From Astrothelium macrocarpum (Eukaryota; Ascomycota; Dothideomycetes; Trypetheliales; Trypetheliaceae): a stretch of 64,000 bases of DNA. Below the pieces are notes generated by a model, which made no database searches, was not told the DNA's origin, and saw nothing but the letters and a program-made list of their open reading frames with translations. Shown piece after piece: positions 22,787 through 32,143 of the stretch. The position numbers were made by a program, and so were the translations under genes. Position 1 is the stretch's first letter; each line of letters begins with the position of its first letter. The stretch is from positions 310,001 to 374,000 of the forward strand of contig JAGEMR010000004.1 in the NCBI GenBank assembly GCA_021030915.1, given 5' to 3'.

Positions 22787-23801
22787 ATGCCACGACGTGA
22801 TGAGTATCAGTACGACCCGGTGAATCTTGACGACACCGGCGTTGCTCCCTCGATACCTCAGGAGAAGGCTCCAAGATCCTTTGGCGGCTTTCGTCAATTC
22901 ATACAAGCCCTGCAGGTTTCCGCGTCTGAGCAAGAGGGTCGCAAGGGATCGTCCCGATCATGGGGCGTGGCGTTACTTCTCTCATTCCTGTTTAACGTAG
23001 TCCTCGTTGTAGCCCTTGCACAGACATACGGCACAGGTAGCAAGTCTGACATTTCTACATATGGTACGTGGAAGAAGATTGTTTGCCGAACTGCACTAAG
23101 TACGGTAAAGCTCAGCTACCCCTTACCAGAAGCAGTTACAACTTCAATTCCTTCTATGGCTCTGCTGGTGCAGATGCAGCCAATGAAAAGAAAGCAGATG
23201 AGATGTGGGAAACCTACAGTGCATCAGGATTAGTGGCTATAAGTCAAAGTGATGTAGAAGCGTGGCAGCTACCAGCGGCTCAGGAGTTTCCTTGGAACAA
23301 GGACTATAGTCTGTATTTTATTAATGGTATGCATAGTCTACAATGTCTGGTAAGATGATCCTGTCCCAGCACTATTTTTGGAACTCTTAGCTTACGAAAC
23401 CGTCCTTGTAGAGAAAGATACGTCTGTCGGTCACCCTCAACCATCGTGGTCAACCGCAATTGGACGATTACACCGAACTTCTTCACTGTCTGGACACGAT
23501 ACGTCAAGACATACTCTGCCATGCGGACGACACTCTCATGTACACATCGTCATTAAATGAACAATTAGACATTGGCCAGGGACAGACCCGTATTTGCCGT
23601 GATTGGAGTAAATTAGAAGAATGGTTTCACGATAATTCAGCCTGCTTTGCCAATATCAACGAAACTCAGGAGGCAATGGATGATCTCGAGCGCTACAAAT
23701 TTTGCCCCAAAGACTCCAAGTTTGCTCCTGCGATGAGAGCGCATTTTGGACTCCCAGATGACTGGTATGAGGACCCGCTAAAAATGACGCCGGTGCATTG
23801 A
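22787..23801 (+). CDS. UstYa-like (DUF3328) membrane protein with altered HxxHC motifs
   Basis: Exons 22787-23063, 23111-23349 and 23412-23801 give 301 aa; introns are 47 nt (GTACGT...TAAAG) and 62 nt (GTAAGA...TGTAG). Layout: polar N-terminus, one membrane span at about 59-82 (VALLLSFLFNVVLVVALAQ), then a lumenal domain with DEMWETYSASGLVAISQSDV and the C-terminal metal/redox region. DUF3328 proteins such as UstYa and UstYb act in oxidative cyclisation of fungal peptides (ustiloxin-type, cyclochlorotine) and normally carry two HxxHC motifs. Here the equivalents read HSLQC (167-171) and ELLHC (194-198), so one histidine is missing from each. CLDTIRQDILCHADDTL downstream is otherwise canonical. 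No peptide-precursor or core-enzyme gene is seen nearby, so a biosynthetic role is unproven. Confidence 0.82.
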
Positions 23802-24694
23802 AAGCGAAGACAAACCAAGATTACTTTCCGTATTTTGTTCGGACTTATAGCTCATACAATCTGCATTTTCCATGAGCCAGCTCATGGGATGTCTCAATGC
23901 AGACATTTAGTATCATCGGAAACGAAAGCCCAGGGAGCATCAAACATCCAAGCGAATCCTTTGCAATCAAGCAAGGCCCTACACACTTCGTCATTTGCGG
24001 GAGCAGAGAATGAGGCGTAGCCACTAATTCTCTGGTGTGCCGGACAGGCAACCGCCTCGAAAGCAGCTTCCAATCCCCAGGCCACAACGCACAACTTATT
24101 GCTTCTGCCCTTGCTTTGAGCATCGTGCATGTGGTATCACAAAACTTGATTCAGTCTGCTACTGCAATCCCATTCTACTGTCCATCCGATGGAAGATCGT
24201 GGCTGGCTTGCGAAACACTCGATCAGTGATCGGATGGGATTGGTTGTGCTCTTTCGGGCATGGATCAAGATGAGGCCAGTGAACTGGCCTTGGAGAGCAA
24301 ACTTATTTCGAGACTAGCAAAGAATGGGGAATGTGACGTCGAAGTTGACTAGAATCTGGTCGAGTGGTTGCCTCGGAGCTCGAAAATAAGCTCCATCTAA
24401 TTATGTTTCGTCGCCGAGTGGTGGGCGTGTTGAATCGCGATGCAGACTTGGCGTTTATTACAAAAGGAGAGTTTAGACGGATGATCAGGCTGGCCAGTGA
24501 TACGTCCGTATAAGGCGCTTCTGCATAGGGAAGATATTAGTTGACAGTGCATACCATTCGAAGTGCTTTTGAAATCATACCGTTGACAGGATGTTATTGC
24601 ATGTACTTTCGTGAACACTTTTAGGGTGATACGAGGTCTTTGAAATCAGAATCCAAGCATCTGTAGGTGATAGAAATTTGAATGATTTCGTGCA
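23802..24694. other. Convergent intergenic
   Basis: Between the UstYa-like gene and the deacetylase. No coding or structured element recognised; short frames on both strands overlap each other. Confidence 0.5.
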
Positions 24695-25498
24695 TTATAC
24701 TGCGCTTTCAAGCAAAAGTTCAGTAACCGTGACTATCCGATATCCTTTTCGTCGAATCGCAGGCACCACTTTCTGCAACATCGGAATCGTCCAGGACCTA
24801 CGGTCATGGCAGATAATAATTCCGCCAGGACGAAGCATGCTCAGAATATGGTTTGCGTTGACGCGCCAGTATGAAATTTGTGGGTCATGTGGATAGATGC
24901 TTCCAAGAACCAGTTGGTAACCAAGTCGAGCAGACATTTTGCGCATTCTATCACTGAAGAAACCCGAGCCCGGCCGAAAATACTTGGGGGGTTCTCGTTC
25001 AAAAGGAGCGTAGGCAGTCCGCAGCATTTCTTCTACGGAATGAATTTGCTCGGTAAGCGTTATATCGCTTAAAGATCGCGACGGCTCATCACGCATTGCA
25101 TGGTTTCCGAGCTCGTTCCCGTTGCGGATCAAATCCTGCAAGACCTCTTCTCGTCCCGAAACTTGAGATCCGATGATGAAAAAAGTCGCAGATGCATCAT
25201 TCTCCTTCAGTATCTGCATGATCTCTTTGGTGTACTCGGACGGCCCATCGTCGATGGTGAGTGCAACCACGTCAGAGGCAACTGAAACTTGCCATAGAAC
25301 GTCAGACCATCTGCGTTGAAAATGTCGTATGAGAATGCCAGGAGGTTTGTATATCAGGTAGATGGGTCCTAGAATGATGCACAAAAGTGCGCCCAGAACG
25401 AACAAGGTCATCATTCGTGATCGGCGAGCCCTCCTATGGAGTTTGGAGGGCAGTCGAAACAGCCTGAATAAAGGGAACATCAAAGCCAAAAGGTTCAC
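24695..25498 (-). CDS. Membrane-anchored polysaccharide deacetylase (NodB fold, CE4-like)
   Basis: Single exon, 267 aa. A basic N-terminus is followed by one hydrophobic span (LFVLGALLCIILGPIYLIY, about 31-49), giving a type II membrane anchor, then a NodB domain. Motif 1 is VVALTIDDGPSEYT (catalytic base Asp and first metal Asp), motif 2 is ELGNHAMRDEPS, motif 3 is YFRPGSGFFS and a late SMLRPGGIIICHDRR corresponds to the catalytic His motif. In chitin deacetylases motif 2 is usually HxxxH; here the second position is Asp (HAMRD). DxxHD-type variants occur in a fungal subgroup, so this may be natural. The likely role is de-N- or O-acetylation of a cell-wall polysaccharide. It is convergent with the UstYa-like gene and divergent from the small secreted protein. 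Confidence 0.87.
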   Translation of the reverse strand: MNLLALMFPLFRLFRLPSKLHRRARRSRMMTLFVLGALLCIILGPIYLIYKPPGILIRHFQRRWSDVLWQVSVASDVVALTIDDGPSEYTKEIMQILKENDASATFFIIGSQVSGREEVLQDLIRNGNELGNHAMRDEPSRSLSDITLTEQIHSVEEMLRTAYAPFEREPPKYFRPGSGFFSDRMRKMSARLGYQLVLGSIYPHDPQISYWRVNANHILSMLRPGGIIICHDRRSWTIPMLQKVVPAIRRKGYRIVTVTELLLESAV

Positions 25499-26205
25499 CG
25501 GTCACGCCATGATAAGGGCTTAATCATTTTGTCATATTTTGATGCGGTTCGATCGTCATTGAGTAACCGCGAATCTTGTTGTGAGTATATTGCCAAATGG
25601 GAGTACCCGTAGGATTGTAGTATTAAAAGGGGTAAGACGAAGCACGAGCCACTTCATTGATTTCACTGGAAAGCGTTTTCCCCCCCAAAAGTTAACACTC
25701 TGACAGAAATGAGGATGTCTACTCGATTACCCATCTTTTAGCAAGAATTACGCTTAGACATGTGCTTGTACAGGTGCTTTACATTCCACGCATACCATCA
25801 TGGGTTGGTCTAAAGCCAGGTTTCACAATAAATCGAGTTGTGGGCCGGTAACTCAATCTAATTTTTTTTGAACTCTAGACCTCATTTTGTTGTCATTTGT
25901 CCATTCAAGATGCTTAACTTTGTGAAGTCCTTTAAGTCATTCTAGAAGCCCGTTTTTCATGGGTCTTCAGGCCAAAGGCAAATTGTAGTCCTTGTTTCCG
26001 TATAGGCGGAACTGCAATCCAGATATAACATTACGGTGTTTTTCATAACCAAAGCTTGCACCGATTAGAAGAATCAGCCATCGACCTAGCTCTTACGAGA
26101 CGATTCTGCTCTATTGGTCCTCCATAGCGGAGCATCCTCGCTCCAAACAAAGACAACCTCTATCACCGCTCACGATCAAGCATACACTCGCCCTCATTTC
26201 ACATC
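25499..26205. other. Divergent intergenic, deacetylase / secreted protein
   Basis: AT-rich promoter region. The final 60 nt before the secreted-protein ATG are C-rich (CTCGCCCTCATTTCACATC), a usual fungal leader composition. Confidence 0.5.
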
Positions 26206-26698
26206 ATGAAGCTAATTGTGCTTCTTACAATGGCAGAGGGCCTACTTATCGTTCCTACAGTTACTGCTTCGATTGTCAAGAGAAGGCGCCATGTTGCCTC
26301 GCCACTCTTCTCGTGCGAGACTTGGCACGATGACCACAAGTTCGAGATCAAGGGCCGTGACTGGGATCCGAGCAGGCTAGGCGATGATGGCAAAGGCATA
26401 AAAAGCCGTTTGTACTTGTGCTCCGAGGTCAAGTCGTTCAAGTTCGATTACCTGAGAGACGATCCAGATGGGTGTGAATGGAAGGCGTGTGAGGGTATAT
26501 ATACGGTGTGGAGCATATTCAGCAGTGGCTGAATATTCTGGTCTTTTGACGTAGTTGGAATAAAGCTCCACTTCCAGCAGCTGCCGTGACAAGGCGAGTG
26601 GGCAGCTGGGTCGGCAGTTCCCCGAGGGATGTATCTTTGAGAGATGGCAGGCCTCTGGAGCTCCGTTCCCGCCGCATTGTGACGTTCATGAGCATTAG
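26206..26698 (+). CDS. Small secreted six-cysteine protein (effector-like), function unknown
   Basis: Exon 1 is 26206-26486 and exon 2 starts at 26581 (or 26578), giving 132-133 aa. The intron starts GTGTGA and ends CAG; without splicing the frame ends at 108 aa. A signal peptide (MKLIVLLTMAEGLLIVP) is followed directly by a dibasic cleavage site, KRRR at 25-28, suggesting Kex2 processing. The mature part has WDPSRLGDDGKGIKS, then six cysteines in the contexts FSCET, YLCSE, DGCEW, KACR, EGCIF and PHCDV, enough for three disulfides. Splicing adds the last two cysteines and makes the number even, which supports the intron. It resembles uncharacterised fungal small secreted proteins with a WD-x-S-x-LG-x-DG segment; I do not recognise a named family. 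The alternative acceptors differ by one codon. Confidence 0.65.
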
Positions 26699-27425
26699 AG
26701 TGGAGGACAAGACCAAAGAAGTGACGGATGCGGGTGCGATTAGCAGCTGCTTCTCCTGGAGCAAGTCTATGGTTCTTGATACTTGCCTATCGCTTGGCGG
26801 ATTTGCTTGAAACTGATACATTTTTACTCAGTGGAGCCGAACAAAATTTCTCACTGCTTCTCCATACGTTTTTATTCCTATCGTGAGTACAATCGCAAGA
26901 TACTGGATTATGGTCCCTACATCCCGCTAAGAAGATACTGAACCAGTTCCAAACACAATATTTTCCCATTTTCGCTGCCTGTATCAGAAACGCCCTAGTC
27001 TTCGCTTTACTAAATACATAGCCGTCAGGAAACGTCCCGGGACTCTTTTTTTTTAGGACAGAATATGTTGTGTTATCTTCCCAAATAGATAGATGATAGC
27101 ATGATTGGGTTCTGACTCGCAGCACTGACGCAATGTCTCGCAATGAATAGAACAAGCTGTCTTGATATCTTTAGTAGCATGCACCATGGGTAAGCATGGA
27201 TTAAGGTGGCACGGATGGGACTGTTGTTCTTCTTTGGGGCAGGGTCGACCGAGATTGTCGCTGTGGAAAACGCCGACGTTGTACAGCGAACTCCACAACA
27301 ACGCATGAGCCTTAGGCAGCACTCACATGGCCGGCTATTTAGTCTTCAAGATGTCTTTCAGGCGCGGCTCTAGGCCTGCTCAGAATATTGAATTCCTCTG
27401 AGATATTTGTCTTGATCTTTTCAAG
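26699..27425. other. Intergenic upstream of the RYVPPHLR protein
   Basis: 3' region of the secreted-protein gene and promoter of the next gene. A T8 run at about 27048. No gene seen. Confidence 0.5.
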
Positions 27426-28319
27426 ATGGCTGGCCGATATGTTCCACCTCATCTCCGCAACAAAGCTGCTCACTCCAATGAACTTGAAAACAATCCCCCT
27501 AAACTAAAGGTTTCCAAACCCGATGAGGCACTCTTCACCGTGGACGAGATTGTAACCCACTTTTGGCCCAAAAAATCTGTCCAAGACGCTAGCTCTTCCA
27601 CTCAGAGTACCCTACACGCTTCTGAAGCCAATCCAGACAAATTAGGGTTTGTTATTCTATTCAGAGGCGCAAATCCGCGCTGGTTTGGTGACAAGATAGT
27701 CTACGCCAAGTCAAATCTAGATCTGTTACCCAAGACGCCAACTTCCAAGGCAGCAACACAGCCTTGCTTTAAAAATGGAGATATAGAAACGACCACATTG
27801 GTATCTTCGAGTTCGCCTCAGCCCGCTGGTTTTCAAGATACTACCGATGATAGCACTTTGAAGGTAGAAAATGACACGCCACTCTCGCCACCAATCCCCA
27901 TCTTCCAGCAAATCTCCAATCCCGGTCCTCGTGACATTCGTTTCGCAGGTTATCATCACATTTCCCACCTTGATGTCCTACAGCCGAACAGCTCCGAACT
28001 GGTCCGAATGCTCGAGCAGAAGTGGTCATCCAAAGACCGTCATGGAAGAGTGAAACATAAGGAACGCGACCCAGAGTCCTGGAAGCGGAGTATGGGGTTC
28101 AAGTGGGCGGTGATTAAATTCGCCTCTGATTTGGCAATAGATGAGGAGAGAGGTCCACCAAAGATCGATAGAAAAGAAGAGGATGGTGTCGGTTCTATGG
28201 CTGGGAAAAGTGTCAATGACATGCTGCAGGAGCTGAGGATGGGGTCCAAGGGGGACAAAAAGGAGGAGGGCGCACCCGAAGAGCCATGTGTTAATTCAGA
28301 TGTCGAAGGGCACACTTAG
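27426..28319 (+). CDS. Conserved fungal protein with RYVPPHLR N-terminus, function unknown
   Basis: Single exon, 297 aa, soluble, no membrane span or signal. It opens MAGRYVPPHLRNKA; a YVPPHLR segment is found at the N-terminus of several RNA-linked proteins (for example Ded1/DDX3 helicases), where it binds eIF4E or RNA, but no helicase follows here. Residues about 30-85 contain FTVDEIVTHFWP and FVILFRGANPRWFGDKIVY. A low-complexity Ser/Thr/Pro stretch (about 100-160) separates this from a second conserved block with RDIRFAGYHHISHLDVL, SELVRMLEQKW and SWKRSMGFKWAVIKF. The tail is Lys/Glu-rich. I do not recognise a named domain; a role in translation or RNA binding is only a guess from the first motif. 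Confidence 0.75.
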   Translation: MAGRYVPPHLRNKAAHSNELENNPPKLKVSKPDEALFTVDEIVTHFWPKKSVQDASSSTQSTLHASEANPDKLGFVILFRGANPRWFGDKIVYAKSNLDLLPKTPTSKAATQPCFKNGDIETTTLVSSSSPQPAGFQDTTDDSTLKVENDTPLSPPIPIFQQISNPGPRDIRFAGYHHISHLDVLQPNSSELVRMLEQKWSSKDRHGRVKHKERDPESWKRSMGFKWAVIKFASDLAIDEERGPPKIDRKEEDGVGSMAGKSVNDMLQELRMGSKGDKKEEGAPEEPCVNSDVEGHT

Positions 28320-28553
28320 AGCCATGATATGTGCATCCAGCTCAGAAAATTTGCTTAGATGGCTCCTACAATCTATTGCAAAGGGCATGGAAATGTCTAC
28401 TGGCGTAGGGAGTGTTTCCGTCCTACCTTAGCTACAGTGTGCTGTGAGTCCTACCACTCTCCCTGTTTGACAAGCAAATGAGCTTTGGAGACCACGTCGG
28501 AATCATCAGATCACTGAAAATTAATAAAATACCAAAGTGAAAGAGTCTATCGT
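28320..28553. other. 3' region of the RYVPPHLR protein gene
   Basis: No feature recognised. Confidence 0.4.
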
Positions 28554-28946
28554 CTAAAGCTCAAATAATGTCTCCTTTTCACGTGCTAACTGAGACAATG
28601 TCTCCGAAGATTTATCCCCAACATTTCTCTCGTAGTCGTATGCGATCTCATCTTCCGAACTTATATCTGCATGCCGGAGGTTACAGATTTGCCTTGACGC
28701 CATGGCGGTATTTTCTCGAAATAACATCGATCGAACCTGGATCCAGTTGCCATCGCGTATCCTTATCAAACGACGAGAGATTGCCCCCATAGTATCCTAG
28801 ATATCTGTCGTTCTTTGGTTTGATATTTCTCTTTGCATTCTACTCTGTCTTCGATCCAGATAGCCGATCAATCAGCTGTGAGTCGTCTCAAGCCAAAGTT
28901 GTGCTGTCACGCATTCGCTTACTTTACTTTGTCGCTGAGCGAACAT
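28554..28946 (-). pseudogene. Possible decayed open frame, function unknown
   Basis: One minus-strand frame of 131 codons from ATG (28946) to TAG (28554) is interrupted only by TGA at 28872-28874 and TAG at 28797-28799. The segments read like a charged helical protein (LDRRQSRMQREISNQRTTD, ISSEDEIAYDYERNVGDKSS, LSQLAREKETLFEL). Each stop is one C-to-T change from a sense codon (CGA, CAG). No family is recognised, and a 57-nt intron with GTAAGC...TCACAG could instead be real, so this is weak. Confidence 0.25.
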
Positions 28947-29392
28947 GGGCCCTCTTGCTGAACGCACGACTCGCCTAGTGCTCGAGACTGGATCCCGAGA
29001 ATGGATGGAACTATCTCACCTGTGTTTGGTTGAGGATGCTGCACTCACACTGATGGGGAATCTTGGAAAGTATTTGTGAGAGAAGGCAAAACACGTTGGG
29101 TTTCCGGTACACTTCGCAGTTCACACCTGAACGATGAAAGACAGTGGCGAATAAGTAGCTTCCGCTGCAATGATTAAAATTCAGCAGCTTGTCAATGGTC
29201 GTTTCTTCGACGCGTCTCGGATTTAGGGGCGCGCGTACTAATAAACTTAGTAAGCGTTGAATGACGTAACATTGCTTCACCCTTGAAATTAATTCATGAA
29301 ACTTTGAAAACTTGCAGTAGCCTTCCCACGGCACTCAACCCCTTTGCCGTTGGGGCTGCGTCCACTCCTACTCATCACTCGTTCCATGCGAT
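28947..29392. other. Upstream region of the 29.4-kb gene
   Basis: Probable promoter; nothing specific recognised. Confidence 0.4.
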
Positions 29393-30054
29393 ATGAGTAA
29401 TCCTTCCAGCAACCGGTATCTTCCCGCCCCCATATTTTAATTTGCTACGCGATATTTAGCCCTGTCCCGTCCTGTAACCAGTTACTAACTGTATCGTCTA
29501 GCTGGCGTGAGGGCCGGCCCCAGAGCTTAAACACATCTCTTCCACAGCAGCAGCAGCGTCAACAGCAGCAACAAGGTGCTCCAACTCAAACCGATCGCGC
29601 AAAAGCTAGCGCTTCGCCACGTCCAAACTCGCAAGGTCACCCTCCCTCCTCGTCCCAGAACCGAGCGCCTTCAGCGGGCCAGTCACCCAATCCTACAGGT
29701 GCGAGTAGTGCGTGGGGAACAGGTGACAAAAGCCGAACGGCATCTATCACTGCGTCAGGGGATGAAATGACGAAACGGTCTATGGCGGAGTTTAACGGGG
29801 ACGAGGTGCGGGCATTTCTGCGACGAGGTGAGTTTCGCAATCAGGAGTGTGTGGTTGCTGGATATGGTTGACGGCTTATGCATGGAGCTGCGGGTGAGTA
29901 AGGAAACTGAATGGTTGCAGATGCCCCGCCTGAGGGCGTTGAGTCAAAGAAGGGAACATCCTCGTCAGTGAAGTCGGGTATGATGGCAAACGGACAGGAT
30001 TTCTGGGTGCAATTAAGAAAGCAAATCTCAGATCTAGAGCAGAGCCGGCGTTGA
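29393..30054 (+). CDS. Small conserved fungal protein, Gln-rich, function unknown (three exons)
   Basis: Rebuilt from exons 29393-29415, 29502-29827 and 29921-30054, giving 160 aa. Introns are 86 nt (GTATCT...TCTAG with branch-like TTACTAAC) and 93 nt (GTGAGT...TGCAG). The protein reads MSNPSSNR|WREGRPQSLNTS, a Gln-rich run, a Ser/Pro-rich linker, then DEMTKRSMAEFNGDEVRAFL followed by RR|DAPPEGVES, and ends GQDFWVQLRKQISDLEQSRR. The C-terminal part looks like a short amphipathic helix. Phase agreement at both junctions and the consensus splice sites support the model. No known domain is recognised, and no signal peptide or membrane span is present. Confidence 0.7.
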
Positions 30055-30702
30055 GCATGACTTGTCCAGATGGAGGTTGTCTGAAATAGGAAACCTTTGG
30101 ACTCGGCTGGACAAGCCTTGCCAGATTTGGAAGCATTTCTCCAATACTAGGTAATAGACAGCAACGCGGTATGTTCAACCTCCTTTACACTGCAACCGCT
30201 CAGTCTTATGCTAAATGCTTCAAAGTTAACAAGATGCAGAATTGCATATCGTCAGAGCTGTGCTCGATGCATAGCACAAACACATCAACATTCAATTCAC
30301 CCTAGCTAAGCCTCTTCACGGAAATACTAGAATTTACTAATATGAACGTTGTGTCAATGATTCTGCTCATCATATCTCATTCTCCACCGTCACTATTAGA
30401 TCATGTTCATGTCAAATCCAGTAAAAGATTGGTCAATTCTTCTCTATGCATTACAGCTACCGAGTGTACTGACTACGAGAACTAAAACCTTTAATATAGA
30501 ATCAGAATTTTTTCCCTTCATTTCAGCACTCTACAATCGTTGGTGACTAGAGATTTAGAAGATAGTGGGGCGAACCCATCAGGTCAAGCATTACAAAAGA
30601 TCTCCGTAGCCATCACGATGTCCATGATTGCACAAAGCCCGGTTATTAAATCCAAGACATATCGAATATCTCGAGCTGATGCATGTAGGAAAAGTACTGG
30701 CC
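30055..30702. other. Convergent intergenic
   Basis: 3' regions of the Gln-rich protein gene and the modular cysteine gene. No feature seen. Confidence 0.5.
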
Positions 30703-32143
30703 TTAGCGAAATTGGCGGTGCTTCCTTCCAGATGACGCGGATGGAGACCTAGTTTTCGAAGCACTGGATTTGCTCACTTCCTCGGAATAGAGTGCTGCTA
30801 ACTCAAGTAACGCGCTCTCGGCAGCTGGGTCTACTGTCGGACATGCGCCACTGGTCGGAGCAAGGGTGTTGGACGTATACCCATCATAGCAATCGCAGGA
30901 CGTGGCATGGCCTGCGCTCAGAGTTCTGATGGTTCACATTAACTCCTACTTCTTCAGGATCAAAGGGGTGTTACAAACCTTGTTGTGCATGTCAAGGCGG
31001 GTAAACTGGTGGCATATGACATGATGACCGAGGATCTTGATCCGTTTCGTGTATTGCTCATGTTTACTGCCAACCCCAAAGCATTCACAGAGCTGTTGGG
31101 AAAATATAATCCGCCTGGTTGGTGGACAGGAGGCGTAGCCGTGGCACTGTTAGTACGTATCGCATGTTCCTTATGCTTCGTATGTTCCGCAGGTTCTGTA
31201 TGCTTCGTATGTTCCGCAGGTTCCGTATGTTTCGTATCGTTCGCAGGTTCCGTATGTTCCGTATGTTTCGCAGGTTCCGTATGTTGCGTATGTTTCGCAT
31301 TTCTAGTGCATTCTGGAGGTACTTCAGGACCGACGCCATGCCTCAACAAAGAAATTCCGTCTGGACATCTAGCACTGGATACGGTACTGGCCGCAGTTAT
31401 CGAAATGTCAGTGTGTGAAGCGGGTGGAGTGGTGAGCACGGATGACTCTCGGTGCATGGACTTAGCAGCAGTTGAATCTGAAATCACTGAGCTTTGCGTG
31501 CTTGTTGCCACGTGAGTACCTCCAGGAATCACACAGCCGTGGTTATCAGGAACGGCAGTAACAGTATGGTTCGATCCTTGACTGCACAAACAGTTTGTCT
31601 GTATATTCCCTGGCTGTCCAACTCTGCGCAAGATGATTCTATTAGTATTAAAGGGGAAAACTTCTCGAAGACCTTTCTAGATTAACTTACCCAGGTCCAC
31701 ATGTCCATTTGAGCGTTTCAGCAATTGAGCTTGGGCTTGTTGGTCTCTGAATGCTTGTCGCCATGTCCGTGTCTTTAGGAGGAACACATGCATCATTAAT
31801 GACAGGTACGGTAGAAGTGTAAGGGTTCGATCCTTGAACACAGAGACAGTAGTCCCGTGTATATGTTCTATTGTCTGATCTACGCATGATGATCACATTA
31901 GTGTTAAACCCTGAAACTTATCAGAGACCTTTCTATGTCAACGCACTGGTAGTTACATGTCCAGCTGGTCGGTTCACGCTCAATGTAGGATGTCGCTAGA
32001 GTAGAGCTCGACGACGTCAGGTCTTCGCCCTTAGCCGGGGTCCCGATAGGATCTGTAGCAAGTCCACCAGTCCCGAAGAATGATATGAGCCAAATTGCAA
32101 CAATCGCAATAACCAATGAGGTAAATGTTGTTAAATGAGACAT
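30703..32143 (-). CDS. Modular cysteine-rich surface protein with three CxC modules and a 9-residue repeat
   Basis: Exons 32143-31947, 31879-31691, 31623-30979 and 30916-30703 give 414 aa. All three introns are phase 2: 67 nt (GTGCGT...CGTAG), 67 nt (GTAAGT...CGCAG) and 62 nt (GTTTGT...CTGAG, the weakest acceptor). The N-terminus is a signal peptide or anchor (SLVIAIVAIWLISFFG). Exons 1, 2 and 3 end in SWTCNYQ, KWTCGPG and LTCTTS; exons 2, 3 and 4 carry a three-cysteine pattern, C-x-C-x2-G...C, in YCLCVQGSNP, NCLCSQGSNH and SCDCYDGYTS. Exon 3 also holds a His/Glu/Thr repeat (unit TEPAEHTKH) and Ser/Thr-rich stretches suited to O-glycosylation. I do not recognise the family. The gene has a one-module relative just upstream at 33 kb. 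Confidence 0.65.
31172..31300. repeat. 27-bp minisatellite, about 4.8 copies
   Basis: Four complete 27-bp units (31172-31279) and a partial fifth, each made of three 9-bp sub-units of the type TATGnTTCG, TATGTTCCG, CAGGTTCCG. On the minus strand, in frame, one unit encodes TEPAEHTKH, so length changes by whole units keep the reading frame of the surrounding exon. The composition leaves several other frames open on both strands, which explains the spurious FRMFRR and IRNLRN frames here. Confidence 0.9.

Noticed and set aside
20821..26698. A dikaritin-type peptide biosynthetic cluster around the UstYa-like gene
   Set aside because: No precursor with repeated core peptides and no second full UstYa or tyrosinase gene; the only dibasic secreted protein has one KRRR and no repeats.
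31085..31418. Repeat proteins FRMFRR (+) and IRNLRN (-) that look like repeated peptides
   Set aside because: They are other frames of the 27-bp minisatellite; the HTEPAEH frame is the one continuous with spliced conserved modules.
31560..31835. GGTTCGATCC strings resembling tRNA B boxes (near 31569 and 31827)
   Set aside because: They are the coding sequence for the QGSN part of two cysteine modules; no tRNA arms pair around them.
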